64,000 bases of DNA from Eutreptiella sp. 'Long Island Sound 2002' (lineage: Eukaryota > Euglenozoa > Euglenophyceae > Eutreptiales > Eutreptiaceae), in NCBI GenBank assembly GCA_964036045.1, contig OZ038389.1, positions 42,469,119-42,533,118 on the forward strand. The letters are read 5' to 3'. Positions within the stretch are counted from its first letter, which is position 1; each line of letters begins with the position of its first letter. The translations under genes and the position numbers were made by a program. Positions 1 to 11,955 of the stretch are shown here, piece after piece. The notes below the pieces were generated by a model, which ran no database searches, was not told the origin of the DNA, and saw nothing but the letters and a program-made list of their open reading frames with translations.

Positions 1-3000
1 CGGGCTTGGGCCCAATTTGGTCCCAACTCCCGAAATGCCCAAAACGAATGCTTTTGGGCACATTCGGGCTTGGGCCCAATTTGGTCCCAACTACCGGAAT
101 GCCCAAAACGAATGCTTTTGGGCACATTCGGGCTTGGGCCCAATTTGGTCCCAACTCCCGGAATTCCCAAAACGAATGCTTTTGGGCACATTCGGGCTTA
201 GGCCCAATTTGGTCCCAACTCCCCGAATGCCCAAAACGAATGCTTTTGGGCACATTTGGGCTTGGGCCCAATTTGGTCCCAACTCGCGGAATGCCCAAAA
301 CGAATGCTTTTGGGCACATTCGGGCTTGGGCCCAATTTGGTCCCAACTCCCGAAATGCCCAAAACGAATGCTTTTCGGCACATTCGGGCTTGGGCCCAAT
401 TTGGTCCCAACTACCGGAATGCCCAAAACGAATGCTTTTGGGCACATTCGGGCTTGGGCCCAATTTGGTCCCAACTCCCGGAATGCCCAAAACGAATGCT
501 CTTGGGCACATTCGGGCTTGGGCCCAATTTGGTCCCAACTCCCGGAATTCCCAAAACGAATGCTTTTGAGTACATTCGGGCTTGGGCCCAATTTGGTCCC
601 AACTCCCGGAATGCCCAAAACGAATGCTTTTGGGCACATTCGGGCTTGGGCCCAATTTGGTCTGAACTCCCGGAAGTCCCAAAACGAATGCTTTTGGGCA
701 CATTCGGGCTTGCGCCCAATTTGGTCCCAACCCCCGAAATGCCCAAAACGAATGCTTTTGGGCACATTCGGGCTTGGGCCCAATTTGGTCCCAACTCCCG
801 GAATGCCCAAAACGAATGCTTTTGGGCACATTCGGGCTTGGGCCCAATTTGGTCCCAACTCCCGGAACGCCCAAAACGAATGCTTTTGGGCACATTCGGG
901 CTTGGGCCCAATTTGGTCCCAACTCCCGAAATGCCCAAAACGAATGCTCTTGGGCACCTTCGGGCTTGGGCCCAATTTGGTCCCAACTCCCGGAATGCCC
1001 GAAACGAATGCTTTTGGGCACATTCGGGCTTGGGCCCAATTTGGTCCCAACTCCCGGAATGCCCAAAACGAATGCTTTTGGGCACATTCGGGCTTGGGCC
1101 CAATTTGGTCCCAACTCCCGGAATGCCCAAAACGAATGCTTTTGGGCACATTCGGGCTTGGGCCCAATTTGGTCCCAACTCCCGGAATTCCCAAAACGAA
1201 TGCTTTTGGGCACATTCGGGCTTAGGCCCAATTTGGTCCCAACTCCCGGAATTCCCAAAACGAATGCTTTTGGGCACATTCGGGCTTGGGCCCAAGTTGG
1301 TCCCAACTCCCGAAATGCCCAAAACGAATGCTTTTGGGCACATTCGGGCTTGGGCCCAAACTGGTCCCAACTCCCGGAATGCCCAAAACGAATGCTTTTG
1401 GGCACATTCGGCCTTGGGCCCAATTTGGTCCCAACTCGCGGAATGCCCAAAACGAATGCTTTTGGGCACATTCGGGCTTGGGCCCAATTTGGTCCCAACT
1501 CCCGAAATGCCCAAAACGAATGCTCTTGGGCACATTCGGGCTTGGGCCCAATTTGGTCCCAACTCCCGGAATGCCCAAAGCGAATGCTTTTGGGCACATT
1601 CGGGCTTGGGCCCAATTTGGTCCCAACTCCCGGAATGCCCAAAACGAATGCTTTTGGGCACATTCGGGCTGGGGCCCAATTTGGTCCCAACTCCCGGAAT
1701 GCCCAAAACGAATGCTTTTGGGCACATTCGGGCTTGGGCCCAACTTGGTCCCAACTCCCGGAATTCCCAAAACGAATGCTTTTGGGCACATTCGGGCTTG
1801 GGCCCAATTTGGTCCCAACTCCCGGAACGCCCAAAACGAATGCTTTTGGGCACATTCGGGCTTGGGCCCAGTTTGGTCCCAACTCCCGAAATGCCCAAAA
1901 CGAATGCTCTTGGGCACCTTCGGGCTTGGGCCCAATTTGGTCCCAACTCCCGGAATGCCCAAAACGAATGCTTTTGGGCACATTCGGGCTTGGGCCCAAT
2001 TTGGTCCCAACTCCCGGAATGCCCAAAACGAATGCTTTTGGGCACATTCGGGCTTGGGCCCAATTTGGTCCCAACTCCCGGAATGCCCAAAACGAATGCT
2101 TTTGGGCACATTCGGGCTTGGGCCCAATTTGGTCCCAACTCCCGGAATTCCCAAAACGAATGCTTTTGGGCACATTCGGGCTTAGGCCCAATTTGGTCCC
2201 AACTCCCGGAATTCCCAAAACGAATGCTTTTGGGCACATTCGGGCTTGGGCCCAAACTGGTCCCAACTCCCGAAATGCCCAAAACGAATGCTCTTGGGCA
2301 CAGTCAGGCTTGGGCCCAATTTGGTCCCAACTCCCGAAATGCCCAAAACGAATGCTTTTGGGCACATTCGGGCTTGGGCCCAAACTGGTCCCAACTCCCG
2401 GAATGCCCAAAACGAATACTTTTGGGCACATTCGGGCTTGGGCCCAATTTGGTCCCAACTCGCGGAATGCCCAAAACGAATGCTTTTGGGCACATTCGGG
2501 CTTGGGCCCAATTTGGTCCCAACTCCCGAAATGCCCAAAACGAATGCTTTTGGGCACATTCGGGCTTGGGCCCAATTTGGTCCCAACTCCCGGAATGCCC
2601 AAAACGAATGCTTTTGGGCACATTCGGGCTTGGGCCCAATTTGGTCCCAACTCCCGGAATGCCCAAAACGAATGCTTTTGGGCACATTCGGGCTTGGGCC
2701 CAATTTGGTCCCAACTCCCGGAAATCCCAAAACGAATGCTTTTGGGCACATTCGGGCTTGGGCCCAATTTGGTCCCAACTCCCGGAAGTCCCAAAACGAA
2801 TGCTTTTGGGCACATTCGGGCTTGCGCCCAATTTGGTCCCAACCCCCGAAATGCCCAAAACGAATGCTTTTGGGCACATTCGGGCTTGGGCCCAATTTGG
2901 TCCCAACTCCCGGAATGCCCAAAACGAATGCTTTTGGGCACATTCGGGCTTGGGCCCAATTTGGTCCCAACTCCCGGAACGCCCAAAACGAATGCTTTTG

Positions 3001-6000
3001 GGCACATTCGGGCTTGGGCCCAATTTGGTCCCAACTCCCGAAATGCCCAAAACGAATGCTCTTGGGCACCTTCGGGCTTGGGCCCAATTTGGTCCCAACT
3101 CCCGGAATGCCCAAAACGAATGCTTTTGGGCACATTCGGGCTTGGGCCCAATTTGGTCCCAACTCCCGGAATGCCCAAAACGAATGCTTTTGGGCACATT
3201 CGGGCTTGGGCCCAATTTAGTCCCAACTCCCGGAATGCCCAAAACGAATGCTTTTGGGCACATTCGGGCTTGGGCCCAATTTGGTCCCAACTCCCGGAAT
3301 TCCCAAAACGAATGCTTTTGGGCACATTCGGGCTTAGGCCCAATTTGGTCCCAACTCCCGGAATTCCCAAAACGAATGCTTTTGGGCACATTCGGGCTTG
3401 GGCCCAATTTGGTCCCAACTCCCGAAATGCCCAAAACGAATGCTTTTGGGCACATTCGGGCTTGGGCCCAAACTGGTCCCAACTCCCGGAATGCCCAAAA
3501 CGAATGCTTTTGGGCACATTCGGCCTTGGGCCCAATTTGGTCCCAACTCGCGGAATGCCCAAAACGAATGCTTTTGGGCACATTCGGGCTTGGGCCCAAT
3601 TTGGTCCCAACTCCCGAAATGCCCAAAACGAATGCTCTTGGGCACATTCGGGCTTGGGCCCAATTTGGTCCCAACTCCCGGAATGCCCAAAGCGAATGCT
3701 TTTGGGCACATTCGGGCTTGGGCCCAATTTGGTCCCAACTCCCGGAATGCCCAAAACGAATGCTTTTGGGCACATTCGGGCTGGGGCCCAATTTGGTCCC
3801 AACTCCCGGAATGCCCAAAACGAATGCTTTTGGGCACATTCGGGCTTGGGCCCAAACTGGTCCCAACTCCCGGATTGCCCAAAACGAATGCTTTTGGGCA
3901 CATTCGGGCTTGGGCCCAATTTGGTCCCAACTCCCGGAACGCCCAAAACGAATGCTTTTGGGCACATTCGGGCTTGGGCCCAATTTGGTCCCAACTCCCG
4001 GAATGCCCAAAACGAATGCTCTTGGGCACCTTCGGGCTTGGGCCCAATTTGGTCCCAACTCCCGGAATGCCCAAAACGAATGCTTTTGGGCACATTCGGG
4101 CTTGGGCCCAATTTGGTCCCAACTCCCGGAATGCCCAAAACGAATGCTTTTGGGCACATTCGGGCTTGGGCCCAATTTGGTCCCAACTCCCGGAATGCCC
4201 AAAACGAACGCTTTTGGGCACATTCGGGCTTGGGCCCAATTTGGTCCCAACTCCCGGAATTCCCAAAACGAATGCTTTTGGGCACATTCGGGCTTCGGCC
4301 CAAACTGGTCCCAACTCCCGAAATGCCCAAAACGAATGCTCTTGGGCACAGTCGGGCTTGGGCCCAATTTGGTCCCAACTCCCGAAATGCCCAAAACGAA
4401 TGCTTTTGGGCACATTCGGGCTTGGGCCCAAACTGGTCCCAACTCCCGGAATGCCCAAAACGAATACTTTTGGGCACATTCGGGCTTGGGCCCAATTTGG
4501 TCCCAACTCGCGGAATGCCCAAAACGAATGCTTTTGGGCACATTCGGGCTTGGGCCCAATTTGGTCCCAACTCCCAAAATGCCCAAAACGAATGCTCTTG
4601 GGCACATTCGGGCTTGGGCCCAATTTGGTCCCAACTCCCGGAATGCCCAAAACGAATGCTTTTGGGCACATTCGGGCTGGGGCCCAATTTGGTCCCAACT
4701 CCCGGAATGCCCAAAACGAATGCTTTTGGGCACATTCGGGCTTGGGCCCAATTTGGTCCCAACTCCCGGAATGCCCAAAACGAATGCTTTTGGGCACATT
4801 CGGGCTTGGGCCCAATTTGGTCCCAACTCCCGGAACGCCCAAAACGAATGCTTTTGGGCACATTCGGGCTTGGGCCCAATTTGGTCCCAACTCCCGAAAT
4901 GCCCAAAACGAATGCTCTTGGGCACCTTCGGGCTTGGGCCCAATTTGGTCCCAACTCCCGGAATGCCCAAAACGAATGCTTTTGGGCACGTTCGGGCTTG
5001 GGCCCAATTTGGTCCCAACTCCCGGAATGCCCAAAACGAATGCTTTTGGGCACATTCGGGCTTGGGCCCAATTTGGTCCCAACTCCCGGAATGCCCAAAA
5101 CGAATGCTTTTGGGCACATTCGGGCTTGGGCCCAATTTGGTCCCAACTCCCGGAATTCCCAAAACGAATGCTTTTGGGCACATTCGGGCTTAGGCCCAAT
5201 TTGGTCCCAACTCCCGGAATTCCCAAAACGAATGCTTTTGGGCACATTCGGGCTTGGGCCCAAACTGGTCCCAACTCACGAAATGCCCAAAACGAATGCT
5301 CTTGGGCACAGTCGCGCTTGGGCCCAATTTGGTCCCAACTCCCGAAATGCCCAAAACGAATGCTTTTGGGCACATTCGGGCTTGGGCCCAAACTGGTCCC
5401 AACTCCCGGAATGCCCAAAACGAATGCTTTTGGGCACATTCGGGCTTGGGCCCAATTTGGTCCCAACTCGCGGAATGCCCAAAACGAATGCTTTTGGGCA
5501 CATTCGGGCTTGGGCCCAATTTGGTCCCAACTCCCGAAATGCCCAAAACGAATGCTCTTGGGCACATTCGGGCTTGGGCCCAATTTGGTCCCAACTCCCG
5601 GAATGCCCAAAGCGAATGCTTTTGGGCACATTCGGGCTTGGGCCCAATTTGGTCCCAACTCCCGAAATGCCCAAAACGAATGCTCTTCGGCACATTCGGG
5701 CTGGGGCCCAATTTGGTCCCAACTCCCGGAATGCCCAAAACGAATGCTTTTGGGCACATTCGGGCTTGGGCCCAATTTGGTCCCAACTCCCCGAATGCCC
5801 AAAACGAATGCTTTTGGGCACATTCGGGCTGGGGCCCAATTTGGTCCCAACTCCCGGAATGCCCAAAACGAATGCTTTTGGGCACATTCGGGCTTGGGCC
5901 CAATTTGGTCCCAACTCCCGAAATGCCCAAAACGAATGCTCTTGGGCACATTCGGGCTTGGGCCCAATTTGGTCCCAACTCCCGGAATGCCCAAAGCGAA

Positions 6001-9000
6001 TGCTTTTGGGCACATTCGGGCTTGGGCCCAATTTGGTCCCAACTCCCGAAATGCCCAAAACGAATGCTCTTCGGCACATTCGGGCTGGGGCCCAATTTGG
6101 TCCCAACTCCCGGAATGCCCAAAACGAATGCTTTTGGGCACATTCGGGCTTGGGCCCAATTTGGTCCCAACTCCCCGAATGCCCAAAACGAATGCTTTTG
6201 GGCACATTCGGGCTTGGGCCCAAGTTGGTCCCAACTCCCGGAATTCCCAAAACGAATGCTTTTGGGCACATTCGGGCTTGGGCCCAATTTGGTCCCAACT
6301 CCCGGAATTCCCAAAACGAATGCTTTTGGGCACATTCGGGCTTGGGCCCAATTTGGTCCCAACTCCCGAAAGGCCCAAAACGAATGCTTTTGGGCACATT
6401 CGGGCTTGGGCCCAATTTGGTCCCAACTCCCGGAATGCCCAAAACGAATGCTTTTGGGCACATTCGTGCTTGGGCCCAATTTGGTCCCAACTCCCGGAAT
6501 GCCCAAAACGAATGCTTTTGGGCACATTCGGGCTTGGGCCCAATTTGGTCCCAACTCCCGGAACGCCCAAAACGAATGCTTTTGGGCACATTCGGGCTTG
6601 GGCCCAATTTGGTCCCTACTCCCGAAATGCCCAAAACTAATGCTCTTGGGCACCTTCGGGCTTGGGCCCAATTTGGTCCCAACTCCCGGAATGCCCAAAA
6701 CGAATGCTTTTGGGCACATTCGGGCTTGGGCCCAATTTGGTCCCAACTCCCGGAATGCCCAAAACGAATGCTTTTGGGCACATTCGGGCTTGGGCCCAAT
6801 TTGGTCCCAACTCCCGGAATGCCCAAAACGAATGCTTTTGGGCACATTCGGGCTTGGGCCCAATTTGGTCCCAACTCCCGGAATTCCCAAAACGAATGCT
6901 TTTGGGCACATTCGGGCTTAGGCCCAATTTGGTCCCAACTCCCGGAATTCCCAAAACGAATGCTTTTGGGCACATTCGGGCTTGGGCCCAATTTGGTCCC
7001 AACTCCCGGAATTCCCAAAACGAATGCTTTTGGGCACATTCGGGCTTGGGCCCAATTTGGTCCCAACTCCCGAAATGCCCAAAACGAATGCTCTTGGGCA
7101 CAGTCGGGCTTGGGCCCAATTTGGTCCCAACTCCCGAAATGCCCAAAACGAATGCTTTTGGGCACATTCGGGCTTGGGCCCAAACTGGTCCCAACTCCCG
7201 GAATGCCCAAAACGAATGCTTTTGGGCACATTCGGGCTTGGGCCCAATTTGGTCCCAACTCGCGGAATGCCCAAAACGAATGCTTTTGGGCACATTCGGG
7301 CTTGGGCCCAATTTGGTCCCAACTCCCGAAATGCCCAAAACGAATGCTCTTGGGCACATTCGGGCTTGGGCCCAATTTGGTCCCAACTCCCGGAATGCCC
7401 AAAACGAATGCTTTTGGGCACATTCGGGCTTGGGCCCAATTTGGTCCCAACTCCCCGAATGCCCAAAACGAATGCTTTTGGGCACATTCGGGCTTGGGCC
7501 CAATTTGGTCCCAACTCCCGGAATTCCCAAAACGAATGCTTTTGGGCACATTCGGGCTTGGGCCCAATTTGGTCCCAACTCCCGAAATGCCCAAAACGAA
7601 TGCTTTTGGGCACATTCGGGCTTGGGCCCAATTTGGTCCCAACTCCCGGAATGCCCAAAACGAATGCTTTTGGGCACATTCGGGCTTGGGCCCAATTTGG
7701 TCCCAACTCCCGGAATTCCCAAAACGAATGCTTTTGGGCACATTCGGGCTTGGGCCCAATTTGGTCCCAACTCCCGGAATTCCCAAAACGAATGCTTTTG
7801 GGCACATTCGGGCTTGGGCCCAATTTGGTCCCAACTCCCGAAATGCCCAAAACGAATGCTTTTGGGCACATACGGGCTTGGGACCAATTTGGTCCCAACT
7901 CCCGGAATGCCCAAAACGAATGCTTTTGGGCACATTCGGGCTTGGGTCCAATTTGGTCCCAACTCCCGAAATGCCCAAAACGAATGCTCTTGGGCACATT
8001 CGGGCTTGGGCCCAATTTGGTCCGAACTCCCGAAATGCCCAAAACGAATGCTTTTGGGCACATTCGGGCTTGGGCCCAATTTGGTCCCAACTCCCGGAAT
8101 GCCCAAAACAAATGCTTTTGGGCACATTCGGGCTTGGGCCCAATTTGGTCCCAACTCCCGGAATTCCCAAAACGAATGCTTTTGGGCACATTCGGGCTTG
8201 GGCCCAATTTGGTCCCAACTCCCGAAATGCGCAAAACGAATGCTTTTGGGCACATTCGGGCTTGGGCCCAATTTGGTCCCAACTCCCGGAATGCCCAAAA
8301 CGAATGCTTTTGGGCACATTCGGGCTTGGGCCCAATTTGGTCCCAACTCCCGAAATGCCCAAAACGAATGCTTTTGGGCACATTCGGGCTTGGGCCCAAT
8401 TTGGTTCCAACTCCCGGAATTCCCAAAACGAATGCTTTTGGGCACATTCGGGCTTGGGCCCAATTTGGTCCCAACTCCCGGAATGCCCAAAACGAATGCT
8501 TTTGGGCACATTCGGGCTTGGGATCAATTTGGTCCCAACTCCCGGAATTCCCAAAACGAATGCTTTTGGGCACATTCGGGCTTGGGCCCAATTTGGTCCC
8601 AACTCCCGAAATGCCCAAAACGAATGCTTTTGGGCACATTCGGGCTTGGGCCCAATTTGGTTCCAACTCCCGGAATTCCCAAAACGAATGCTTTTGGGCA
8701 CATTCGGGCTTGGGCCCAATTTGGTCCCAACTCCCGGAATGCCCAAAACGAATGCTTTTGGGCACATTCGGGCTTGGGCCCAATTTGGTCCCAACTCCCG
8801 GAATGCCCAAAACGAATGCTTTTGGGCACATTCGGGGTTGGGCCCAATTTGGTCCCAACTCCCGGAATGCCCAAAACGAATGCTTTCGGGCACATTCGGG
8901 CTTGAGCCCAATTTGGTCCCAGCTCCCGGAATTCCCAAAACGAATGCTTTTGGGCACATTCGGGCTTAGGCCCAATTTGGTCCCATTTCCCGGAATGCCC

Positions 9001-9184
9001 AAAACGAATGCTTTTGGGCACATTCGGGCTTGGGCCCAATTTGGTCCCAACTCCCGGAATGCCCAAAACGAATGCTTTTGGGCACATTCGGGGTTGGGCC
9101 CAATTTGGTCCCAACTCCCGGAATGCCCAAAACGAATGCTTTTGGGCACATTCGGGCTTGAGCCCAATTTGCTCCCAGCTCCCC
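1..9184 (+). repeat. Satellite segment 1, forward orientation, subfamily A
   Basis: Units read GGGCTTGGGCCC... on the plus strand. They mostly carry GGTCCCAAC (subfamily A). Recurring variants include a CTTAGGCCC form that creates stops, for example near 200, 1,224, 2,184, 3,333, 5,192, 6,920 and 8,968. A CTTGGGCACAGTC form starts near 2,301, 4,349, 5,309 and 7,101, at spacings of 32, 15 and 28 units. The segment is the left part of the large inverted duplication. It ends at an orientation switch in the variant unit TTTGCTCCCAGCTCCCC. Confidence 0.95.
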
Positions 9185-10432
9185 AAGCCCGAATGTGCCC
9201 AAAAGCATTCGTTTTGGGCATTCCGGGAGTTGGGACCAAATTGGGCCCAAGCCCGAATGTGCCCAAAAGCATTCGTTTTGGGCATTCCGGGAGTTGGGAC
9301 CAATTTGGGCCCAAGCCCGAATGTGCCCAAAAGCATTCGTTTTGGGCATTCCGGGAGTTGGGACCAAATTGGGCCCAAGCCCGAATGTGCCCAAAAGCAT
9401 TCGTTTTGGGCATTTCGGGAGTTGGGACCAAATTGGGCCCAAGCCCGAATGTGCCCAAAAGCATTCGTTTTGGGCATTTCGGGAGTTGGGACCAAATTGG
9501 GCCCAAGCCCGAATGTGCCCAAAAGCATTCGTTTTGGGAATTCCGGGAGTTGGGACCAAATTGGGCCCAAGCCCGAATGTGCCCAAAAGCATTCGTTTTG
9601 GGCATTCCGGGTGTTGGGACCAAATTGGGCCCAAGCCCGAATGTGCCCAAAAGCATTCGTTTTGGGCATTCCGGGAGTTGGGACCAAATTGGGCCCAAGC
9701 CCGAATGTGCCCAAAAGCATTCGTTTTGGGAATTCTGGGAGTTGGGACCAAATTGGGCCCAAGTCCGAATGTGCCCAAAAGCATTCGTTTTGGGCATTCC
9801 GGGAGTTGGGACCAAATTGGGCCCAAGCCCGAATGTGCCCAAAAGCATTCGTTTTGGGCATTCCGGGAGTTGGGACCAAATTGGGCCCAAGCCCGAATGT
9901 GTCCAAGAGCATTCGTTTTGGGCATTTCGGGAGTTGGGACCAAATTGGGCCCAAGCCCGAATGTGGCCAAAAGCATTCGTTTTGGGCATTCCGAGAGTTG
10001 GGACCAAATTGGGCCCAAGCCCGAATGTGCCCAAAAGCATTCGTTTTGGGCATTCCGGGAGTTGGGACCAAATTGGGCCCAAGCCCGAATGTGCCCAAAA
10101 GCATTCGTTTTGGGCATTTCGGGAGTTGGGACCAAATTGGGCCCAAGCCCGAATGTGCCCAAAAGCATTCGTTTTGGGAATTCCGGGAGTTGGGACCAAA
10201 TTGGGCCCAAGCCCGAATGTGCCCAAAAGCATTCGTTTTGGGCATTCCGGGTGTTGGGACCAAATTGGGCCCAAGCCCGAATGTGCCCAAAAGCATTCGT
10301 TTTGGGCATTCCGGGAGTTGGGACCAAATTGGGCCCAAGCCCGAATGTGCCCAAAAGCATTCGTTTTGGGAATTCTGGGAGTTGGGACCAAATTGGGCCC
10401 AAGTCCGAATGTGCCCAAAAGCATTCGTTTTG
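118..10432 (+). repeat. Left arm of large inverted duplication in the satellite
   Basis: Private unit variants occur in mirrored order in 15,524-23,278. Coordinate sums are constant within blocks: 23,396 for about 118-3,535, 25,636 for about 5,800-7,550, and 25,956 for about 7,870-10,432. The steps between blocks equal 35 x 64 and 5 x 64 bp, so whole units were gained here or lost from the other arm. Within the matched blocks I compared, even rare variants agree, so identity is very high. Confidence 0.9.
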
Positions 10433-10897
10433 GCATTCCGGGAGTTGGGACCAAATTGGGCCCAAGCCCGAATGTGCCCAAAAGCATTCGTTTTGGGCAT
10501 TCCAGGAGTTGGGACCAAATTGGGCCCAAGCCCAAATGTGCCCAAAAGCATTCGTTTTCGGCATTTCGGGAGTTGGGACCAAATTGGGCCCAAGCCCGAA
10601 TGTGCCCAAAAGCATTCGTTTCGGGAATTCCGGGAGTTGGGACCAAATTGATCCCAAGCCCGAATGTGCCCAAAAGCATTCGTTTTGGGCATTCCGGGAG
10701 TTGGGACCAAATTGGGCCCAAGCCCGAATGTGCCCAAAAGCATTCGTTTTGGGCATTCCGGGAGTTGGGACCAAATTGGGCCCAAGCCCGAATGTGCCCA
10801 AAAGCATTCGTTTTGGGCATTTCGGGAGTTGGGACCAAATTGGGCCCAAGCCCGAATGTGCCCAAAAGCATTCGTTTTGGGAAATTCCGGAGTTGGT
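9185..10897 (-). repeat. Satellite segment 2, reverse orientation
   Basis: The same 64-bp unit is read on the minus strand (the plus strand shows AAGCCCGAATGTGCCC). The segment contains a 10-unit (640-bp) direct duplication, marked by the GGGTGTTGGG variant at about 9,608 and again at about 10,248. At about 10,431 one unit is 2 bp short (TTTTGGCATTCC), where the match to the first inverted partner ends. The right end is a dyad junction at 10,889-10,906. Confidence 0.95.
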
Positions 10898-11955
10898 CCC
10901 AACTCCCGAAATGCCCAAAACGAATGCTCTTGGGCACATTCGGGCTTGGGCCCAATTTGGTCCCAACTCCCGGAATGCCCAAAGCGAATGCTTTTGGGCA
11001 CATTCGGGCTTGGGCCCAATTTGGTCCCAACTCCCGAAATGCCCAAAACGAATGCTCTTGGGCACATTCGGGCTTGGGCCCAATTTGGTCCCAACTCCCG
11101 GAATGCCCAAAGCGAATGCTTTTGGGCACATTCGGGCTTGGGCCCAATTTGGTCCCAACTCCCGAAATGCCCAAAACGAAAACTCTTCGGCACATTCGGG
11201 CTGGGGCCCAATTTGGTCCCAACTCCCGGAATGCCCAAAACAAATGCTTTTGGGCACATTCGGGCTTGGGCCCAATTTGGTCCCAACTCCCGGAATGCCC
11301 AAAACGAATGCTTTTGGGCACATTCGGGCTTGGGCCCAATTTGGTCCCAACTCCCGGAATGCCCAAAACGAATGCTTTTGGGCACATTCGGGCTTGGGCC
11401 CAATTTGGTCCCAACTCCCCGAATGCCCAAAACGAATGCTTTGGGGCACATTCGGGCTTGGGCCCAATTTGGTCCCAACTCCCGGAATTCCCAAAACGAA
11501 TGCTTTTGGGCACATTCGGGCTTAGGCCCAATTTGGTCCCAACTCCCGGAATTCCCAAAACGAATGCTTTTGGGCACATTCGGGCTTGGGCCCAATTTGG
11601 TCCCAACTCCCGAAATGCCCAAAACGAATGCTTTTGGGCACATTCGGGCTTGGGCCCAAACTGGTCCCAACTCCCGGAATGCCGAAAACGAATGCTTTTG
11701 GGCACATTCGGGCTTGGGCCCAATTTGGTCCCAACTCGCGGAATGCCCAAAACGAATGCTTTTGGGCACATTCGGGCTTGGGCCCAATTTGGTCCCAACT
11801 CCCGAAATGCCCAAAACGAATGCTCTTGGGCACATTCGGGCTTGGGCCCAATTTGGTCCCAACTCCCGGAATGCCCAAAACGAATGCCTTTGGGCACATT
11901 CGGGCTTGGGCCCAATTTGGTCCCAACTCCCGGAATTCCCAAAACGAATGCTTTT
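10433..11955 (+). repeat. Second inverted repeat, left copy
   Basis: Reverse complement of 23,213-24,735 (coordinate sum 35,168). It spans the orientation switch at 10,898. It begins exactly where the match to the first inverted partner ends, at the 2-bp-short unit near 10,431. It ends near 11,955, where the two copies diverge into different unit variants. Confidence 0.85.
10889..10906. other. Tail-to-tail dyad at orientation switch
   Basis: The switch consists of 8-bp arms GGAGTTGG / CCAACTCC separated by 2 nt. Two oppositely oriented units thus meet inside the same motif, with the rest of each unit missing. The form fits a fold-back or template-switch junction. Confidence 0.8.

Noticed and set aside
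774-8969. Reading frame of 2,731 codons on the plus strand, and similar giant frames on both strands, as genes for a repeat protein
   Set aside because: All six frames are open because the repeat consensus lacks stops. There is no start context, no intron signal and no codon bias favouring one frame.
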